A stretch of 40,505 bases of DNA from Bacteroidota bacterium (GTDB taxonomy: Bacteria > Bacteroidota > Bacteroidia > Bacteroidales > GCA-2748055), in NCBI GenBank assembly GCA_002748055.1, contig PDRI01000027.1, forward strand, positions 1 through 40,505, read 5' to 3'. How positions within the stretch are numbered: position 1 is the first letter of the stretch; each line of letters begins with the position of its first letter. The position numbers were made by a program, and so were the translations under genes. The notes beneath the pieces were generated by a model. It saw only the letters and a program-made list of their open reading frames with translations, did not search any database and was not told the origin of the DNA. Positions 16,777 to 25,889 of this stretch are shown piece after piece.

Positions 16777-18582
16777 CTAGAAGGGCCAAAAGATGGGGAT
16801 CACAATCAGGGAAATAATCAGTGCCATTGTATTCAGCGGCAGTCCAATCTTCCAGTAGTCGCCAAATTTGTAGTTCCCGATGCTTTGCACGATCAGGTTG
16901 GTCTGGTAGCCAATGGGGGTCGAGAAGGAGGCTGAGGCGGCCACACAAATGGTAATGAAAAAGGGTTTTGGATCGACCCCCAGCTGGGAGGCCGCTGCCA
17001 GGGCAATCGGGAAGGTGATGGCCGCAGCAGCATTGTTCGTGATAATCTCCGTAAAGGCATTCGTGATGATGAAGATTGCCGCCATCACGCCGAGGGGGCC
17101 AAAGCCCTTGGAGATGTTGATGGTGGTTCGGGCAATGAAGTCGGCCGCACCGGAGTTCTGCAGAGCGCGGCTCACCCCGATGGCTGCCGCAATGGTAATC
17201 AGGACGTCCCAGTTGATGGGTTTCGTGTATTTCTTAGGGGTAAAGATCTTCATGGTAGCCATGAGCACAACAGTGATGGCTGCAAAGAAGAACATGTCGT
17301 ATTCGTTCCTGCCGTGGAAAGGCAGGTAGCGTCCGGCGGTGGCACCGACAATCATCAGGCCCACCAGTCCGGATGCGATCCAGCGGCGGTAGCGGTCCTT
17401 GGCATCGTTAAGCTCTCCCTTTTCAGTAGCCATGTAAAAAACCCGGGATTCGCCCCAGTAGCGGGTGAAGTCCTCGGTGGTCAGCAGCATGAGGCTGTCA
17501 CCGGCTTTCAATCTGAGGTTGTTGAGATTGGTGGTGATCCGTTCCCCGTTTCGATGGACAGCCATGACAATGGCATTGTAGTGACCGAAGAAATCGAATT
17601 CGCCCAGGGTTTGTTGTATACCGGGAAAGCGCGGGGCGATGACCACCTCTACCTGTTTCAGTGATTTTTTCAGGAACTCGGGATCGGCATTGTCCAGGGC
17701 ATTCAGGCGGATGTTCGGGTGTTGGGTCAGAAAGTCCACATCTTCGGAACGCCCTGCGATGATCAATTTATCATCGGCTTCCAGCACAAAGGGTGAATTG
17801 GAGATGCGAATGTGTTTGCCATCGCGGATAACCGTGCGCACGGCAAATTCCTTGAGTCCGGGCAGGTGTCGCTTTTCGATTTCCTTTCCAACAAGGTTGC
17901 TGTTTCCGGGGAGATGGATGTCGAAATAGTATTCCCGGGTGTCGTTGGGAAAGCTGAAGCGGGGAATCTTTTCACCGGGCAGAAGCCGGTTCGAGAAGAG
18001 GTTGATGTAGATGAAGCCGAAAAAGGCCAGAAAGAGTCCGACCTTGGCCAGTTCGAACATTCCAAGGCCTTCCATGCCCCTGTCCAGCATCATTCCGTGA
18101 ACCAGCAGATTTGTGGAGGTGCCTATCAGGGTACAGGCCCCCCCGAATATGGTGGCATAGGAAAGCGGGATAAGGAATTTCTGGGAAGGTAAACTCAGCT
18201 TATCGGCCCATTTCTTCAGCACCGGGGCAAAGATGATGACCATGGGGGTATTGTTCAGAAAGGCAGATATGGCCGATACCGGGATCATGATCTGCATCAA
18301 CAGGCGGGGGATGGGGCGGCGTTTCTTGGGCATGATGACCGCAGCCATTTTATTTAGAACTCCGGTTTCCTTCACACCCTCACTCACGAGGAAGAGAAGG
18401 GCTACGGTAATCATCCCTTTATTGGAGAAACCCGCGAGGGCTTCTTCCGCCGAAAGGATGTCGGCGATCATAAAGATGACCAATGCAGAGAACAGAATGA
18501 GTCCGGGCCGCATCATCTCCCTCATCAGGGCGATGATCATAAACAGCAATACTGCCAGGGCAATATAACCGGAGATTGTCAT
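16777..18582 (-). CDS. SLC13-family (DASS) sodium/anion carrier with two TrkA-C domains
   Basis: This is an inner-membrane permease of 601 residues. Hydrophobic segments occupy about 1-190 and 405-601, separated by a soluble middle with two TrkA-C (RCK_C) modules at about 210-285 and 300-375 (ADDKLIIAGRSEDVDFL and KAGDSLMLLTTEDFTRYW). The two hairpin motifs of the family are visible: FLNNTPMV near 109 and the matching ITNNAAAAITFP in the second half, followed by TPIGYQTN. Members carry sulfate, phosphate or dicarboxylates with sodium; those with TrkA-C inserts are often linked to sulfate, but the substrate cannot be told. The ATG is at 18580-18582. It converges with the GH16-like gene and follows the small lipoprotein gene on the same strand with a 146-base gap containing no recognised signal. 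Confidence 0.92.
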   Translation of the reverse strand: MTISGYIALAVLLFMIIALMREMMRPGLILFSALVIFMIADILSAEEALAGFSNKGMITVALLFLVSEGVKETGVLNKMAAVIMPKKRRPIPRLLMQIMIPVSAISAFLNNTPMVIIFAPVLKKWADKLSLPSQKFLIPLSYATIFGGACTLIGTSTNLLVHGMMLDRGMEGLGMFELAKVGLFLAFFGFIYINLFSNRLLPGEKIPRFSFPNDTREYYFDIHLPGNSNLVGKEIEKRHLPGLKEFAVRTVIRDGKHIRISNSPFVLEADDKLIIAGRSEDVDFLTQHPNIRLNALDNADPEFLKKSLKQVEVVIAPRFPGIQQTLGEFDFFGHYNAIVMAVHRNGERITTNLNNLRLKAGDSLMLLTTEDFTRYWGESRVFYMATEKGELNDAKDRYRRWIASGLVGLMIVGATAGRYLPFHGRNEYDMFFFAAITVVLMATMKIFTPKKYTKPINWDVLITIAAAIGVSRALQNSGAADFIARTTINISKGFGPLGVMAAIFIITNAFTEIITNNAAAAITFPIALAAASQLGVDPKPFFITICVAASASFSTPIGYQTNLIVQSIGNYKFGDYWKIGLPLNTMALIISLIVIPIFWPF

Positions 18583-18728
18583 GCGTCATCTGCTATTTTG
18601 ACCCATGCGGGTAATGGCCGCAGGGGCCATAAAAAACAAAGGCCAATTTAAGCGGCAGATCCCGGAATACCAAATTATTCTCAACGCTCCGTTCAAAGAT
18701 GCAGGGAAAGGAGAGAAGCCCTTGGAAA

Positions 18729-18959
18729 TTAGTAGCAATCCCAGTAGGTGGTGACCCCCCCTACAGTGGTGGGAGCCTCTTCCTCTTTTTCTTTCAGATC
18801 GTCTCCACAGAAGGGCAGGGGCGTTCCTCTGGTTTCCTCTCCATCGGCTTTTACGGTCACCAACTCGCACTGGCCACATTCCTGCAACATATCACAGGCT
18901 GGCAGGCTGCAGGCCATGAGTAGTCCAAGGGATCCGGCAATTATTCTTGTCTTTTTCAT
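18729..18959 (-). CDS. Small cysteine-rich lipoprotein, uncharacterised
   Basis: A 76-residue protein starting at the ATG 18957-18959 (MKKTRIIAGSLG). Two overlapping lipobox candidates are present, LLMAC (Cys17) and SLPAC (Cys22), so it is probably lipid-anchored. The mature part has four further cysteines: C28 and C31 in CGQC, C51 in FCGDDL, and C75 two residues before the end in DCY, with an acidic stretch between. The layout CxxC...CG..L...C is one I associate with small lipoproteins of Bacteroidota, with no known function; disulfide stabilisation or metal binding would fit. An in-frame start 12 codons upstream is possible but not needed. It is divergent from the AsmA-like gene. Confidence 0.68.
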   Translation of the reverse strand: MKKTRIIAGSLGLLMACSLPACDMLQECGQCELVTVKADGEETRGTPLPFCGDDLKEKEEEAPTTVGGVTTYWDCY

Positions 18960-18981
18960 CCGAACGCCATTTTGTTTGCCA

Positions 18982-19013
18982 TAAAAATAAGACAAGATGG
19001 GAGGATATACAAT
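18982..19013 (-). promoter_or_regulatory. Possible promoter of the small lipoprotein (ATTG - 20 bp - TATTTTTA)
   Basis: On the minus strand ATTG (19013-19010) and TATTTTTA (18989-18982) are 20 bases apart, each one mismatch from the Bacteroidota -33 and -7 elements. The -7 element ends 22 bases before the ATG at 18959. Confidence 0.4.
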
Positions 19014-19060
19014 CTTACAGCCTTATTATTATTAATTTCACAGGTGAAAACAACACTTCA

Positions 19061-22000
19061 ATGAAGGGAGCGATCTTGAAAAAGGGATTAAAGCTGACGG
19101 GCTGGGTTCTTCTGGTAGTGTTTTCGCTGATCTTGCTCACTACCTTTGCCTTCTATCTGGCCAGGGGCCTGATCCTCGAGAAGGTGGTTTCACGGCTGAA
19201 TGAGGAACAGCCTGGCGAAGTGCTCATCGAACAGATGCTCCTGGTCCCCTTTCTGAACTTTCCGGATGTTTCACTACAGTTGAGGGATGTGCACTATTTT
19301 GAGAAGGCCGGTGAAACAGATACCCTGAAGGATGAGTCCATCCTGGCACTTGGGGAGCTTTATGTTTCCCTGGATGTGCTGGCCCTGATAAAGGGCGATT
19401 ACGAACTGACGGAAGTGAGCCTGAAAAATGGCCATGTACGGGCCAAAATGTATCCCGACAGTGTGCTCAATCTGGAACGCGCACTGGGAATCTCTTTTAG
19501 GGCTGCTGAGGAAGACAGTCTTGCAGCGGATGAAGGCGGGCTGGTATTGCCCGAATACGGGCTAAACCTGGATCGCCTCAGTCTGGAGAACATTCACCTA
19601 AGCTGGAAGGACCAATGTGCCGGTGACGATATCGGCTTGCACATAAACAGCCTTGAGTCGGCCTTTCATTCTATTGCTGACAGCGTGCTCATGAGGCTTA
19701 AACTTAATGTTGATCTGGATGAATTTAAGTATTTAACATACAAGTCGGAAAAGAAAAGAAATGTTCAGATCGATACGGAGCTTTCAGTGGATATGCTTGA
19801 GAAAAAAGCCACCATGGACCCAAGTTCAATGAGGTTCTCCGGCCTTGCGATGGAGGTATCCGGCACATGCGACTTTATGGATGTACCCTACCTCGATATT
19901 GATTTTAGGGCGAGCAATGAGGGGCTGGATGTTTTGAATTTCATTTTCCGGGGCATTCTCGATATGGACGAGATTGAGCAAACAGATGGCGGCCGTATTT
20001 CTCTGGAAGGCAGCCTTGAAGGTGCGCTTGGGGATGCCCGCCTCCCTGCCCTAAAGATGGATGCCAGGGCCGAGAACCTGGGATTCATGGTCCGCGCAAT
20101 CGAGCGCGAGATTAACGACATCAATTTCAGAATGGCCCTGCATTCGGGTGAGAAAGGCGATTTGAGTGATGCCCACCTGGAGGTCAAAGGGCTTACTGCA
20201 AGGTCACCTGAAGGAATTATAGTAACCAGTTTTACAGCTGAAAACGCAATTGAACCGGAACTAAAACTAGAACTAACCGGTGATCTTCAGCTGGATGGTC
20301 TGGACCAGGTTTTCGAGGTCGAGAACTTGTCCATGCTTCAGGGCCATGTTCGCGTGGATGGGCGGGTAGAAGGACGGATGGACAGCCTGAAGAATTTCAG
20401 TCTGCGTGAGGGGGCCAATCTGAAAGCGGTGCTCAGTGATGTGGGCTGCAGGTACGGAAAAGAGCAAATCAGCATGGTGAATGGCCGCATTTTCATGGAA
20501 GGGGACAGCACAGGGCTGAAGAATTTTGAGCTGGCTTACAATGGCGACCGCTTGTCTGCCGAGCTGAAAATGGTGCATCTTTTGCAGAACCTCCTGGGTG
20601 GGAGGCAGCCCCTCGATATAGGCCTGTTGTTTCTGGCCGATACCTTGCATCCTTTCGCCTTGACGGGCGATTCGGCGCTAACCGAAACCCTGGGTGACGA
20701 GATTTCGGATCTCTATTTGAGGGCTTCGCTGACTGTAGCCCCCGGGGGGCTAAAGCTTTTGATGGATAAGGGAGAGATTCCGCCCCTGCATCTGCAGCTC
20801 GACAGCATGGGCGTGTATGTGCCCATCCTGCCTGAAGCAGCCAGTCTTTCAATGGACCTGGAGTTGGGGCAGGATACCCTAAATGTGTCTGCTTTGCAGG
20901 CCCTGCTCGGTCAGAGCGATCTGCACTTCAGGGGGAGGCTTCTGAATTACCGGGCCCTGCTTGAGGACGACAGCACCTTGCTTTCCATGAAGGAGGGAGG
21001 CTCAGAACCGGAAGGCGACAGCTGCAAAAAGATTGCCCTGGACTATGCGCTCAATGCGGGCTTGCTCAGGCCCAAAGACTTACTTACACTAAACGACAGC
21101 TTCCTCCTGCCCCCGGCTTTTGAGGCCGAGCAAGTGCAGGATCTCAATCTGGAAGGCTCTTTAGTGCTGCCTCTGTCGGTCATCCGCGACGATAGCAGCG
21201 ATCTTTCGCTGCAACTCCGGCTCAGCGATTTGGATGCCGGATTGCACTACTATCCAAATGATATTCGCGATTTCCGCTTCGATCTCCGCCTCGAAGGAGA
21301 TGATCTGTTCATCGACGATCTGAGTGGCCATATCGGGGAGAGCAACCTGATGGCCAATGCCGAGATCTATTCCTTCAGGGATTCAACGATGAAGGAGCTG
21401 CATGGGCGACTGGAGCTGAAGTCCGATCTGCTGGATGTCGATCAATTAAAGGACTACCGCTTACCCGGTCTTTTCCCGGAAGAAGACAACAGGGCTGAAG
21501 CTGCTTATTCCGCCAGCCTGCCTGAAGGCCCGGAATCCGATACCACCATGCTCGTCGAAGAGGCCGAAGGCCTTGTTGAACTGTCCAGCATCGACTATCC
21601 CGAGTTTGAGTTTGACCTGGATATTCGTGAGCTTCGGGTGAGTGTATTCGATGTAAGCGGGATTAACGGACGCGTGCGTTCGACCCCCGAAAAGATCTTT
21701 TATCTCGACAGCCTGACCACCAGCGGAGGCAGTGGGGGAAAGATTGCGTTCAACGGCCAGTTCAATGTTTCCAGTCCTACTTCTTACAACCTGAGTGCTG
21801 CCCTCAGCATCAGTGAGATGGATGTTAATGATTTGGATATTGAGATGACTTCAGAGGAGGGCGATTACCAGCTGAGGGATAATTTCCGGGGCGTGATCAG
21901 CGCCGACGGCCTGGCCGAATTCTTTCTGACCCCCGATCTGAACCTGGATATGGGAAGCTCAACAGCCCTCTTTAATTACCGCATCGACAGTGGGGCCCTG

Positions 22001-22387
22001 ATCAACTTTGAACCCCTGCAGGCGGCCTCCCGCTACCTCGACGGGAAGGACCTGAGCCACGTCAGATTTGGCACGCTCAGAAACAGCTTCCCGATGTCCC
22101 TGGTCGACGGGCGAATTGTTATTCCGCTTACGGTGGTTGAATCGACTGCCGGACAGTTGCTCATTGAGGGAGAGCAGGGGCTGGATGGCAGCTATCTCTA
22201 CCTTCTCCGCATACCTAAAGGCCTGGTGAAAGAGGCTGTGGTTAGTGTGCTGAGCAATGCCGGCGATAACAAGGAAGATGAGATTGAGCGTTATAAACGG
22301 GGCAAGTTCGTGATGGTTACCGTCTTCAGCGATGGCGAAACACAAGAGGTAAAGATCGGGGATAAACGGGAGAAGTTTTTGGAATGA
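19061..22387 (+). CDS. AsmA-like envelope protein
   Basis: A 1108-residue inner-membrane-anchored periplasmic protein. One N-terminal membrane helix (about residues 12-34, LTGWVLLVVFSLILLTTFAFYL) is followed by a long, repetitive beta-rich region typical of the AsmA/TamB/VPS13-like lipid-channel superfamily. The AsmA-type opening EEQPGEVLIEQMLLVPFLNF is followed by ALGELYVSLDVLALIKGDYEL. The C-terminal part (FRGVISADGLAEFFLTPDLN onward, ending near RIVIPLTVVESTAGQLLIEG) is the AsmA_2-like end. Such proteins are thought to help lipid traffic or outer-membrane homeostasis; that is family knowledge. The ATG at 19061 is chosen because the in-frame extension upstream is not signal-like. The stop overlaps the SNF2 start by 4 bases (ATGA), so the two are translationally coupled. 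Confidence 0.87.
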   Translation: MKGAILKKGLKLTGWVLLVVFSLILLTTFAFYLARGLILEKVVSRLNEEQPGEVLIEQMLLVPFLNFPDVSLQLRDVHYFEKAGETDTLKDESILALGELYVSLDVLALIKGDYELTEVSLKNGHVRAKMYPDSVLNLERALGISFRAAEEDSLAADEGGLVLPEYGLNLDRLSLENIHLSWKDQCAGDDIGLHINSLESAFHSIADSVLMRLKLNVDLDEFKYLTYKSEKKRNVQIDTELSVDMLEKKATMDPSSMRFSGLAMEVSGTCDFMDVPYLDIDFRASNEGLDVLNFIFRGILDMDEIEQTDGGRISLEGSLEGALGDARLPALKMDARAENLGFMVRAIEREINDINFRMALHSGEKGDLSDAHLEVKGLTARSPEGIIVTSFTAENAIEPELKLELTGDLQLDGLDQVFEVENLSMLQGHVRVDGRVEGRMDSLKNFSLREGANLKAVLSDVGCRYGKEQISMVNGRIFMEGDSTGLKNFELAYNGDRLSAELKMVHLLQNLLGGRQPLDIGLLFLADTLHPFALTGDSALTETLGDEISDLYLRASLTVAPGGLKLLMDKGEIPPLHLQLDSMGVYVPILPEAASLSMDLELGQDTLNVSALQALLGQSDLHFRGRLLNYRALLEDDSTLLSMKEGGSEPEGDSCKKIALDYALNAGLLRPKDLLTLNDSFLLPPAFEAEQVQDLNLEGSLVLPLSVIRDDSSDLSLQLRLSDLDAGLHYYPNDIRDFRFDLRLEGDDLFIDDLSGHIGESNLMANAEIYSFRDSTMKELHGRLELKSDLLDVDQLKDYRLPGLFPEEDNRAEAAYSASLPEGPESDTTMLVEEAEGLVELSSIDYPEFEFDLDIRELRVSVFDVSGINGRVRSTPEKIFYLDSLTTSGGSGGKIAFNGQFNVSSPTSYNLSAALSISEMDVNDLDIEMTSEEGDYQLRDNFRGVISADGLAEFFLTPDLNLDMGSSTALFNYRIDSGALINFEPLQAASRYLDGKDLSHVRFGTLRNSFPMSLVDGRIVIPLTVVESTAGQLLIEGEQGLDGSYLYLLRIPKGLVKEAVVSVLSNAGDNKEDEIERYKRGKFVMVTVFSDGETQEVKIGDKREKFLE

Positions 22388-25300
22388 AGATGATGAAGTT
22401 TGCCCTGGGCTTTATGCCCCATCGACGCTGGGGCAATATCCTGCAGGCACAGTTTTTGGAAAAGCCCGCTGATCGTGCTTTCTTCAGCCCGGGGGAGTAC
22501 ATCCAAAACGACGAGAAGACAGCTGCCTACCAGCGGCTTAGTCCTATGCAGCGTGAAGTGGTCCAGCTCCTTGATGCCTACAACGACCGGAAACTGAAGC
22601 AGCTTTTCTCCAGGGAAAAGACGGTTAAGCAGTTCCACGACAAGGTGGATGAAGCCAGAATCAGGGACCATATCCGTCCCTACATCGAGAAATACCTCTA
22701 CCGGGCCCTGGAGATTGCCCGTGACTGTAAAATCGATGTTTTTGTCAAGGAAAAAAACGGTTCCAGTATCTTCCCGGAAGACTTTATCAGCCTTGAGCGG
22801 CAGGCAGTCCTTCCGTATTTTTATTTCCGCTACGATGCCCGACTGAGCTATGCCCTGAAGCTCACCCATAAGGAAAGCAGGCTTGAAATCAAAGACACAG
22901 CTCTGGAGGTTGTTTCCAGTATGCCACTGGCCATTTTGCTTGGCCGCTCGCTCTACTTTGTCCGGGATATCGATGCCCGAAAACTAAAGCCTTTCCTGAC
23001 CCGCGACGAGGTTTTGATTCCCCCTCATGTCGAGCAGAAGTACTTTGGCAGTTTTGTCCGCAACACCCTGCGCGATTATCCTGCCGGGGTTGAGGGTTTT
23101 GAACGCAGAGAGGTGGAGTCCCGTAAAAAGGCGCGTCTGACCATGGAACAGGGCATGCATAACAGGCCCGTGTGGATCCTGGAGTTTCAGTACAGGGAGC
23201 ATGTAATTTTGCCCGACAGTTCGATTGCGCGTTTTGTGGACTATCGGAATGAGGGGGGGCGACCGCTTTTCTTCCAGTATCAGCGCGATTGGGAGTGGGA
23301 AGAGGAGATGAAGAGGGTGCTTCGGGAGTGTGGCCTGGGCAGCCGCGATGAACGCAACTACCATTTGAAAACTGCGGGGGCTGAGCCCCTCTTTGATGCC
23401 ATCAACTTTATGAACCAGCTGGGAACAGAACTCAGGGATGCCGGTTTTCAGCTCAGGCAGCGTCTCCAGCAGCCTTATTTCATCGGGCCCGTGAACCTGG
23501 AAATCGAATCCAGGGACAGGGAAGACTGGTTCGATATCTACGGGAAGGTCAGTTTTGGGGAACATGAGCTGCCCTTTCTGGCCCTGAAGGACCATATCCT
23601 GCAGGGGAAGCGCTGTTATCCGCTTCCGAATGGAGAGCTGGCCATTTTGCCCCGGGAATGGTTTAGCCGCTACCGTTCCCTGTTTGAATTTGGCCGGATT
23701 AAAGAGGGTCGGATGTGGATTCACAAGCAGCACTTTTCCCTGGTCGAAGGGGCGGTGCGTGAATTTCACAGCGAAACCATGGAGAAGCTGGAGAAACTGA
23801 AGCAGCTGGGATCCATTCCAGCCCAGCCCTTACCGGATCAGCTCAGAGCCAGGCTTCGCGACTACCAGTACGAGGGCTATAAGTGGATGTGTTTTTTGCA
23901 GAACCATGGTTTTGGCGGCTGTCTGGCCGATGACATGGGGCTTGGCAAGACCCTGCAGGCCATTGCCGTTTTGCTCAGGGCAAAGCAAGAAGGCTTCTCT
24001 GAAAGCCCGGGCAAGGCCAAAGAGGATGTGGCGGCTCATGCTTCAGGGACTTCTCCATCAGCAAAGCCAGCTCCATCCGTGAAGCCCCCACGACCAGCCA
24101 GGCCAGCCTCATCCGGGAAGCCCCCACGACCAGCCAGGCCTCAAGGGCCCGGCACCGGGCAGTTGTCCCTTTTTTCCGCTGAAACCGAAGCGGGCGGGGC
24201 CGGGAGCGCCCAAATCGAAATGAAGTCTAAGCCCTGTTCCCTGATTGTGGTGCCTGCTTCCCTCACACACAACTGGTACAGAGAGTGCAGCCGCTTCGCT
24301 CCGGATCTGCGCCTGTGCATGCATCTGGGGGGCCAGCGGAATAAAATGCTGAGCAACTTTCCCTACTACGATGTGGTGATCTCCACCTATCACACGGTGA
24401 GGCAGGACATAGAAAAAATGGCCGATTTTCCCTTTTACTATGTGATCCTGGATGAGAGCCAGATGATTAAAAATCCCTCTTCGAAACTTTACCAGGCCAT
24501 TTCGGAGCTGAATGCCGCGCATCGCCTTGTGCTTACAGGTACACCCATCGAAAACTCCCTCACAGATCTCTGGTCGCAGATCAATTTTGTGAATCCGGGC
24601 TTGCTTGGCAGCCTGTCTTTCTTCAGGAACAGCTTTGTGCACCCCATCGAAAAGTGGCAGGACGAGGCCCGCGAGGAAAAGCTCAAGCAGCTGATCAGGC
24701 CCTTTGTGCTTCGCCGGACCAAGATGGAGGTTGCAAAGGAGCTCCCGGCCCTGCATGAGCAGGTTTGTTTTTGCGACATGAGCGATGCCCAGCGTCGTTT
24801 GTACGATGAAGAAAAGTCGCGGGCCCGAAACGCCATCCTGGAAAACATCGGGGAAGTGGGCATGGATCAGTCTTCCATCATGCTTTTGCAGGCCCTCACC
24901 CGGCTCAGGCAGATTGCCAATCATCCGGCCCTGCTGGAGGACGAGGAGGAAGGCCTCGATTCGGGTAAGTTTACGGAAGTCCTTCGCAATGTCGAGAATG
25001 TGGTGGCAGAGGGGCATAAGGTCCTGATCTTTTCCTCTTTTGTCAGGCACCTGGAGCTTTTTCGAAAGGTCTTTGAAGAGCGGGGACTGCACTATGCCTG
25101 GCTCACGGGCAGCCAGACCCGGAGGCAACGGGACGAGGCTGTCCGGGATTTTCAGGAAAATGAGCGCTGCCGGCTTTTTCTGATCTCTTTGAAGGCAGGG
25201 GGAACGGGGTTGAACCTGACTGCAGCGGGCTATGTTTTTATCCTGGATCCCTGGTGGAACCCGGCGGCAGAGATGCAGGCCCTGAACAGGGCGCATCGGA

Positions 25301-25470
25301 TCGGACAGGAGAACAAGGTCTTTGTCTATCGCTTTATTTCGTCCGATACGATTGAAGAAAAAATACAGCGGCTGCAAAGCAGAAAAAAGAAACTGGCCGA
25401 CAGCTTTATACGTGCCGGGAATCCGCTGAAGGAGTTATCCGAGGCCGAAGTACTCGAATTGTTTAAGTGA
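22384..25470 (+). CDS. SNF2-family DNA translocase/helicase with inserted clamp-binding-like motif
   Basis: A 1028-residue cytoplasmic Swi2/Snf2 ATPase. The N-terminal half (1-480) is a family-specific region without a domain I can name. The ATPase core holds motif I DDMGLGKT (Lys522), motif Ia SLIVVPASLTHNWYREC, motif II DESQ (690-693, in place of DEAH), motif III LTGTPIENSLTDLWS, and motif VI NRAHRIGQ. Between motifs I and Ia is an insert of about 80 residues, rich in Pro, Lys, Ala and Ser, with a 12-residue tandem repeat and then QLSLF at 593-597, which equals the bacterial sliding-clamp-binding consensus QL[SD]LF. This suggests recruitment to the replication clamp in DNA repair or transcription-conflict removal. 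It overlaps the AsmA-like gene (ATGA) and the ArfB-like gene (TGATG). Confidence 0.93.
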   Translation: MKMMKFALGFMPHRRWGNILQAQFLEKPADRAFFSPGEYIQNDEKTAAYQRLSPMQREVVQLLDAYNDRKLKQLFSREKTVKQFHDKVDEARIRDHIRPYIEKYLYRALEIARDCKIDVFVKEKNGSSIFPEDFISLERQAVLPYFYFRYDARLSYALKLTHKESRLEIKDTALEVVSSMPLAILLGRSLYFVRDIDARKLKPFLTRDEVLIPPHVEQKYFGSFVRNTLRDYPAGVEGFERREVESRKKARLTMEQGMHNRPVWILEFQYREHVILPDSSIARFVDYRNEGGRPLFFQYQRDWEWEEEMKRVLRECGLGSRDERNYHLKTAGAEPLFDAINFMNQLGTELRDAGFQLRQRLQQPYFIGPVNLEIESRDREDWFDIYGKVSFGEHELPFLALKDHILQGKRCYPLPNGELAILPREWFSRYRSLFEFGRIKEGRMWIHKQHFSLVEGAVREFHSETMEKLEKLKQLGSIPAQPLPDQLRARLRDYQYEGYKWMCFLQNHGFGGCLADDMGLGKTLQAIAVLLRAKQEGFSESPGKAKEDVAAHASGTSPSAKPAPSVKPPRPARPASSGKPPRPARPQGPGTGQLSLFSAETEAGGAGSAQIEMKSKPCSLIVVPASLTHNWYRECSRFAPDLRLCMHLGGQRNKMLSNFPYYDVVISTYHTVRQDIEKMADFPFYYVILDESQMIKNPSSKLYQAISELNAAHRLVLTGTPIENSLTDLWSQINFVNPGLLGSLSFFRNSFVHPIEKWQDEAREEKLKQLIRPFVLRRTKMEVAKELPALHEQVCFCDMSDAQRRLYDEEKSRARNAILENIGEVGMDQSSIMLLQALTRLRQIANHPALLEDEEEGLDSGKFTEVLRNVENVVAEGHKVLIFSSFVRHLELFRKVFEERGLHYAWLTGSQTRRQRDEAVRDFQENERCRLFLISLKAGGTGLNLTAAGYVFILDPWWNPAAEMQALNRAHRIGQENKVFVYRFISSDTIEEKIQRLQSRKKKLADSFIRAGNPLKELSEAEVLELFK
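24081..24140 (+). repeat. 36-bp tandem repeat in the SNF2 linker
   Basis: A 24-base block beginning GAAGCCCCCACGACC at 24081-24104 recurs identically at 24117-24140, a 36-base period. It encodes the 12-residue unit KPPRPARPASSG followed by KPPRPARPQG. Exact identity at DNA level suggests recent slippage or duplication within a disordered linker. Confidence 0.9.
24160..24174 (+). other. Predicted sliding-clamp-binding motif QLSLF inside SNF2 protein
   Basis: These five codons encode Gln-Leu-Ser-Leu-Phe in a flexible, helix-poor insert, preceded by GTG and followed by SAETEAGG. The sequence fits the beta-clamp-binding consensus QL[SD]LF exactly, and its exposed location is what such motifs need. 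Binding is inferred, not shown. Confidence 0.55.
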
Positions 25471-25889
25471 TGGAAAGGAAGGCACTGGCTGCAGCCCTGA
25501 TCGGGGAAGTACAGTACCGGATGAGTCGCTCTTCCGGCCCCGGCGGTCAGCATGTAAACAAAACCGAATCGCGGGTAAGCCTTTTGTGGTTTCCTGCCCG
25601 TTCAGGCTGTTTGACAGAAGCTCGAAAGCAGCTGATCAGGGCCAGGCTGGGTTCAAGACTCACCACCACCGGAGCCCTGCAGCTGAATTCCGGGGCCTCT
25701 CCCTCCCAGTTCCGAAACAAGGCAAAGCTTAACCGACGCTTTTTGGACTTGATCGAAGAGGCTTTGAAACCTGTAAAGAAGAGGCAGGCGACCCGGCCCG
25801 GAAGGAGCAGTACAGAGAAGAGGCTGAAGGCCAAAAAGCGAAGAAGCAAATTGAAGAAAGATCGGCGCGGGGGCAATTGGGAAGTATAA
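25470..25889 (+). CDS. arfB: ArfB-like peptidyl-tRNA hydrolase (class I release-factor domain)
   Basis: A 139-residue protein with the release-factor GGQ motif at 25-27 inside SSGPGGQHVNKTESRV, no codon-recognition domain, and a strongly basic tail (KKRQATRPGRSS... KRRSKLKKDRR). This is the layout of ArfB/YaeJ, which releases peptides from ribosomes stalled at the end of a broken mRNA; the basic tail enters the empty mRNA channel. The ATG at 25470 overlaps the SNF2 stop by one base (TGATG); a GTG three bases earlier is also in frame. It is the last gene of the AsmA-like/SNF2/arfB group. Its stop abuts, with no gap, the stop of the convergent Rrf2 gene. Confidence 0.93.
   Translation: MERKALAAALIGEVQYRMSRSSGPGGQHVNKTESRVSLLWFPARSGCLTEARKQLIRARLGSRLTTTGALQLNSGASPSQFRNKAKLNRRFLDLIEEALKPVKKRQATRPGRSSTEKRLKAKKRRSKLKKDRRGGNWEV

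Noticed and set aside
16736..16948. 70-codon frame over the end of the SLC13 gene
   Set aside because: Overlaps a secure gene in another frame and lacks any supporting feature.
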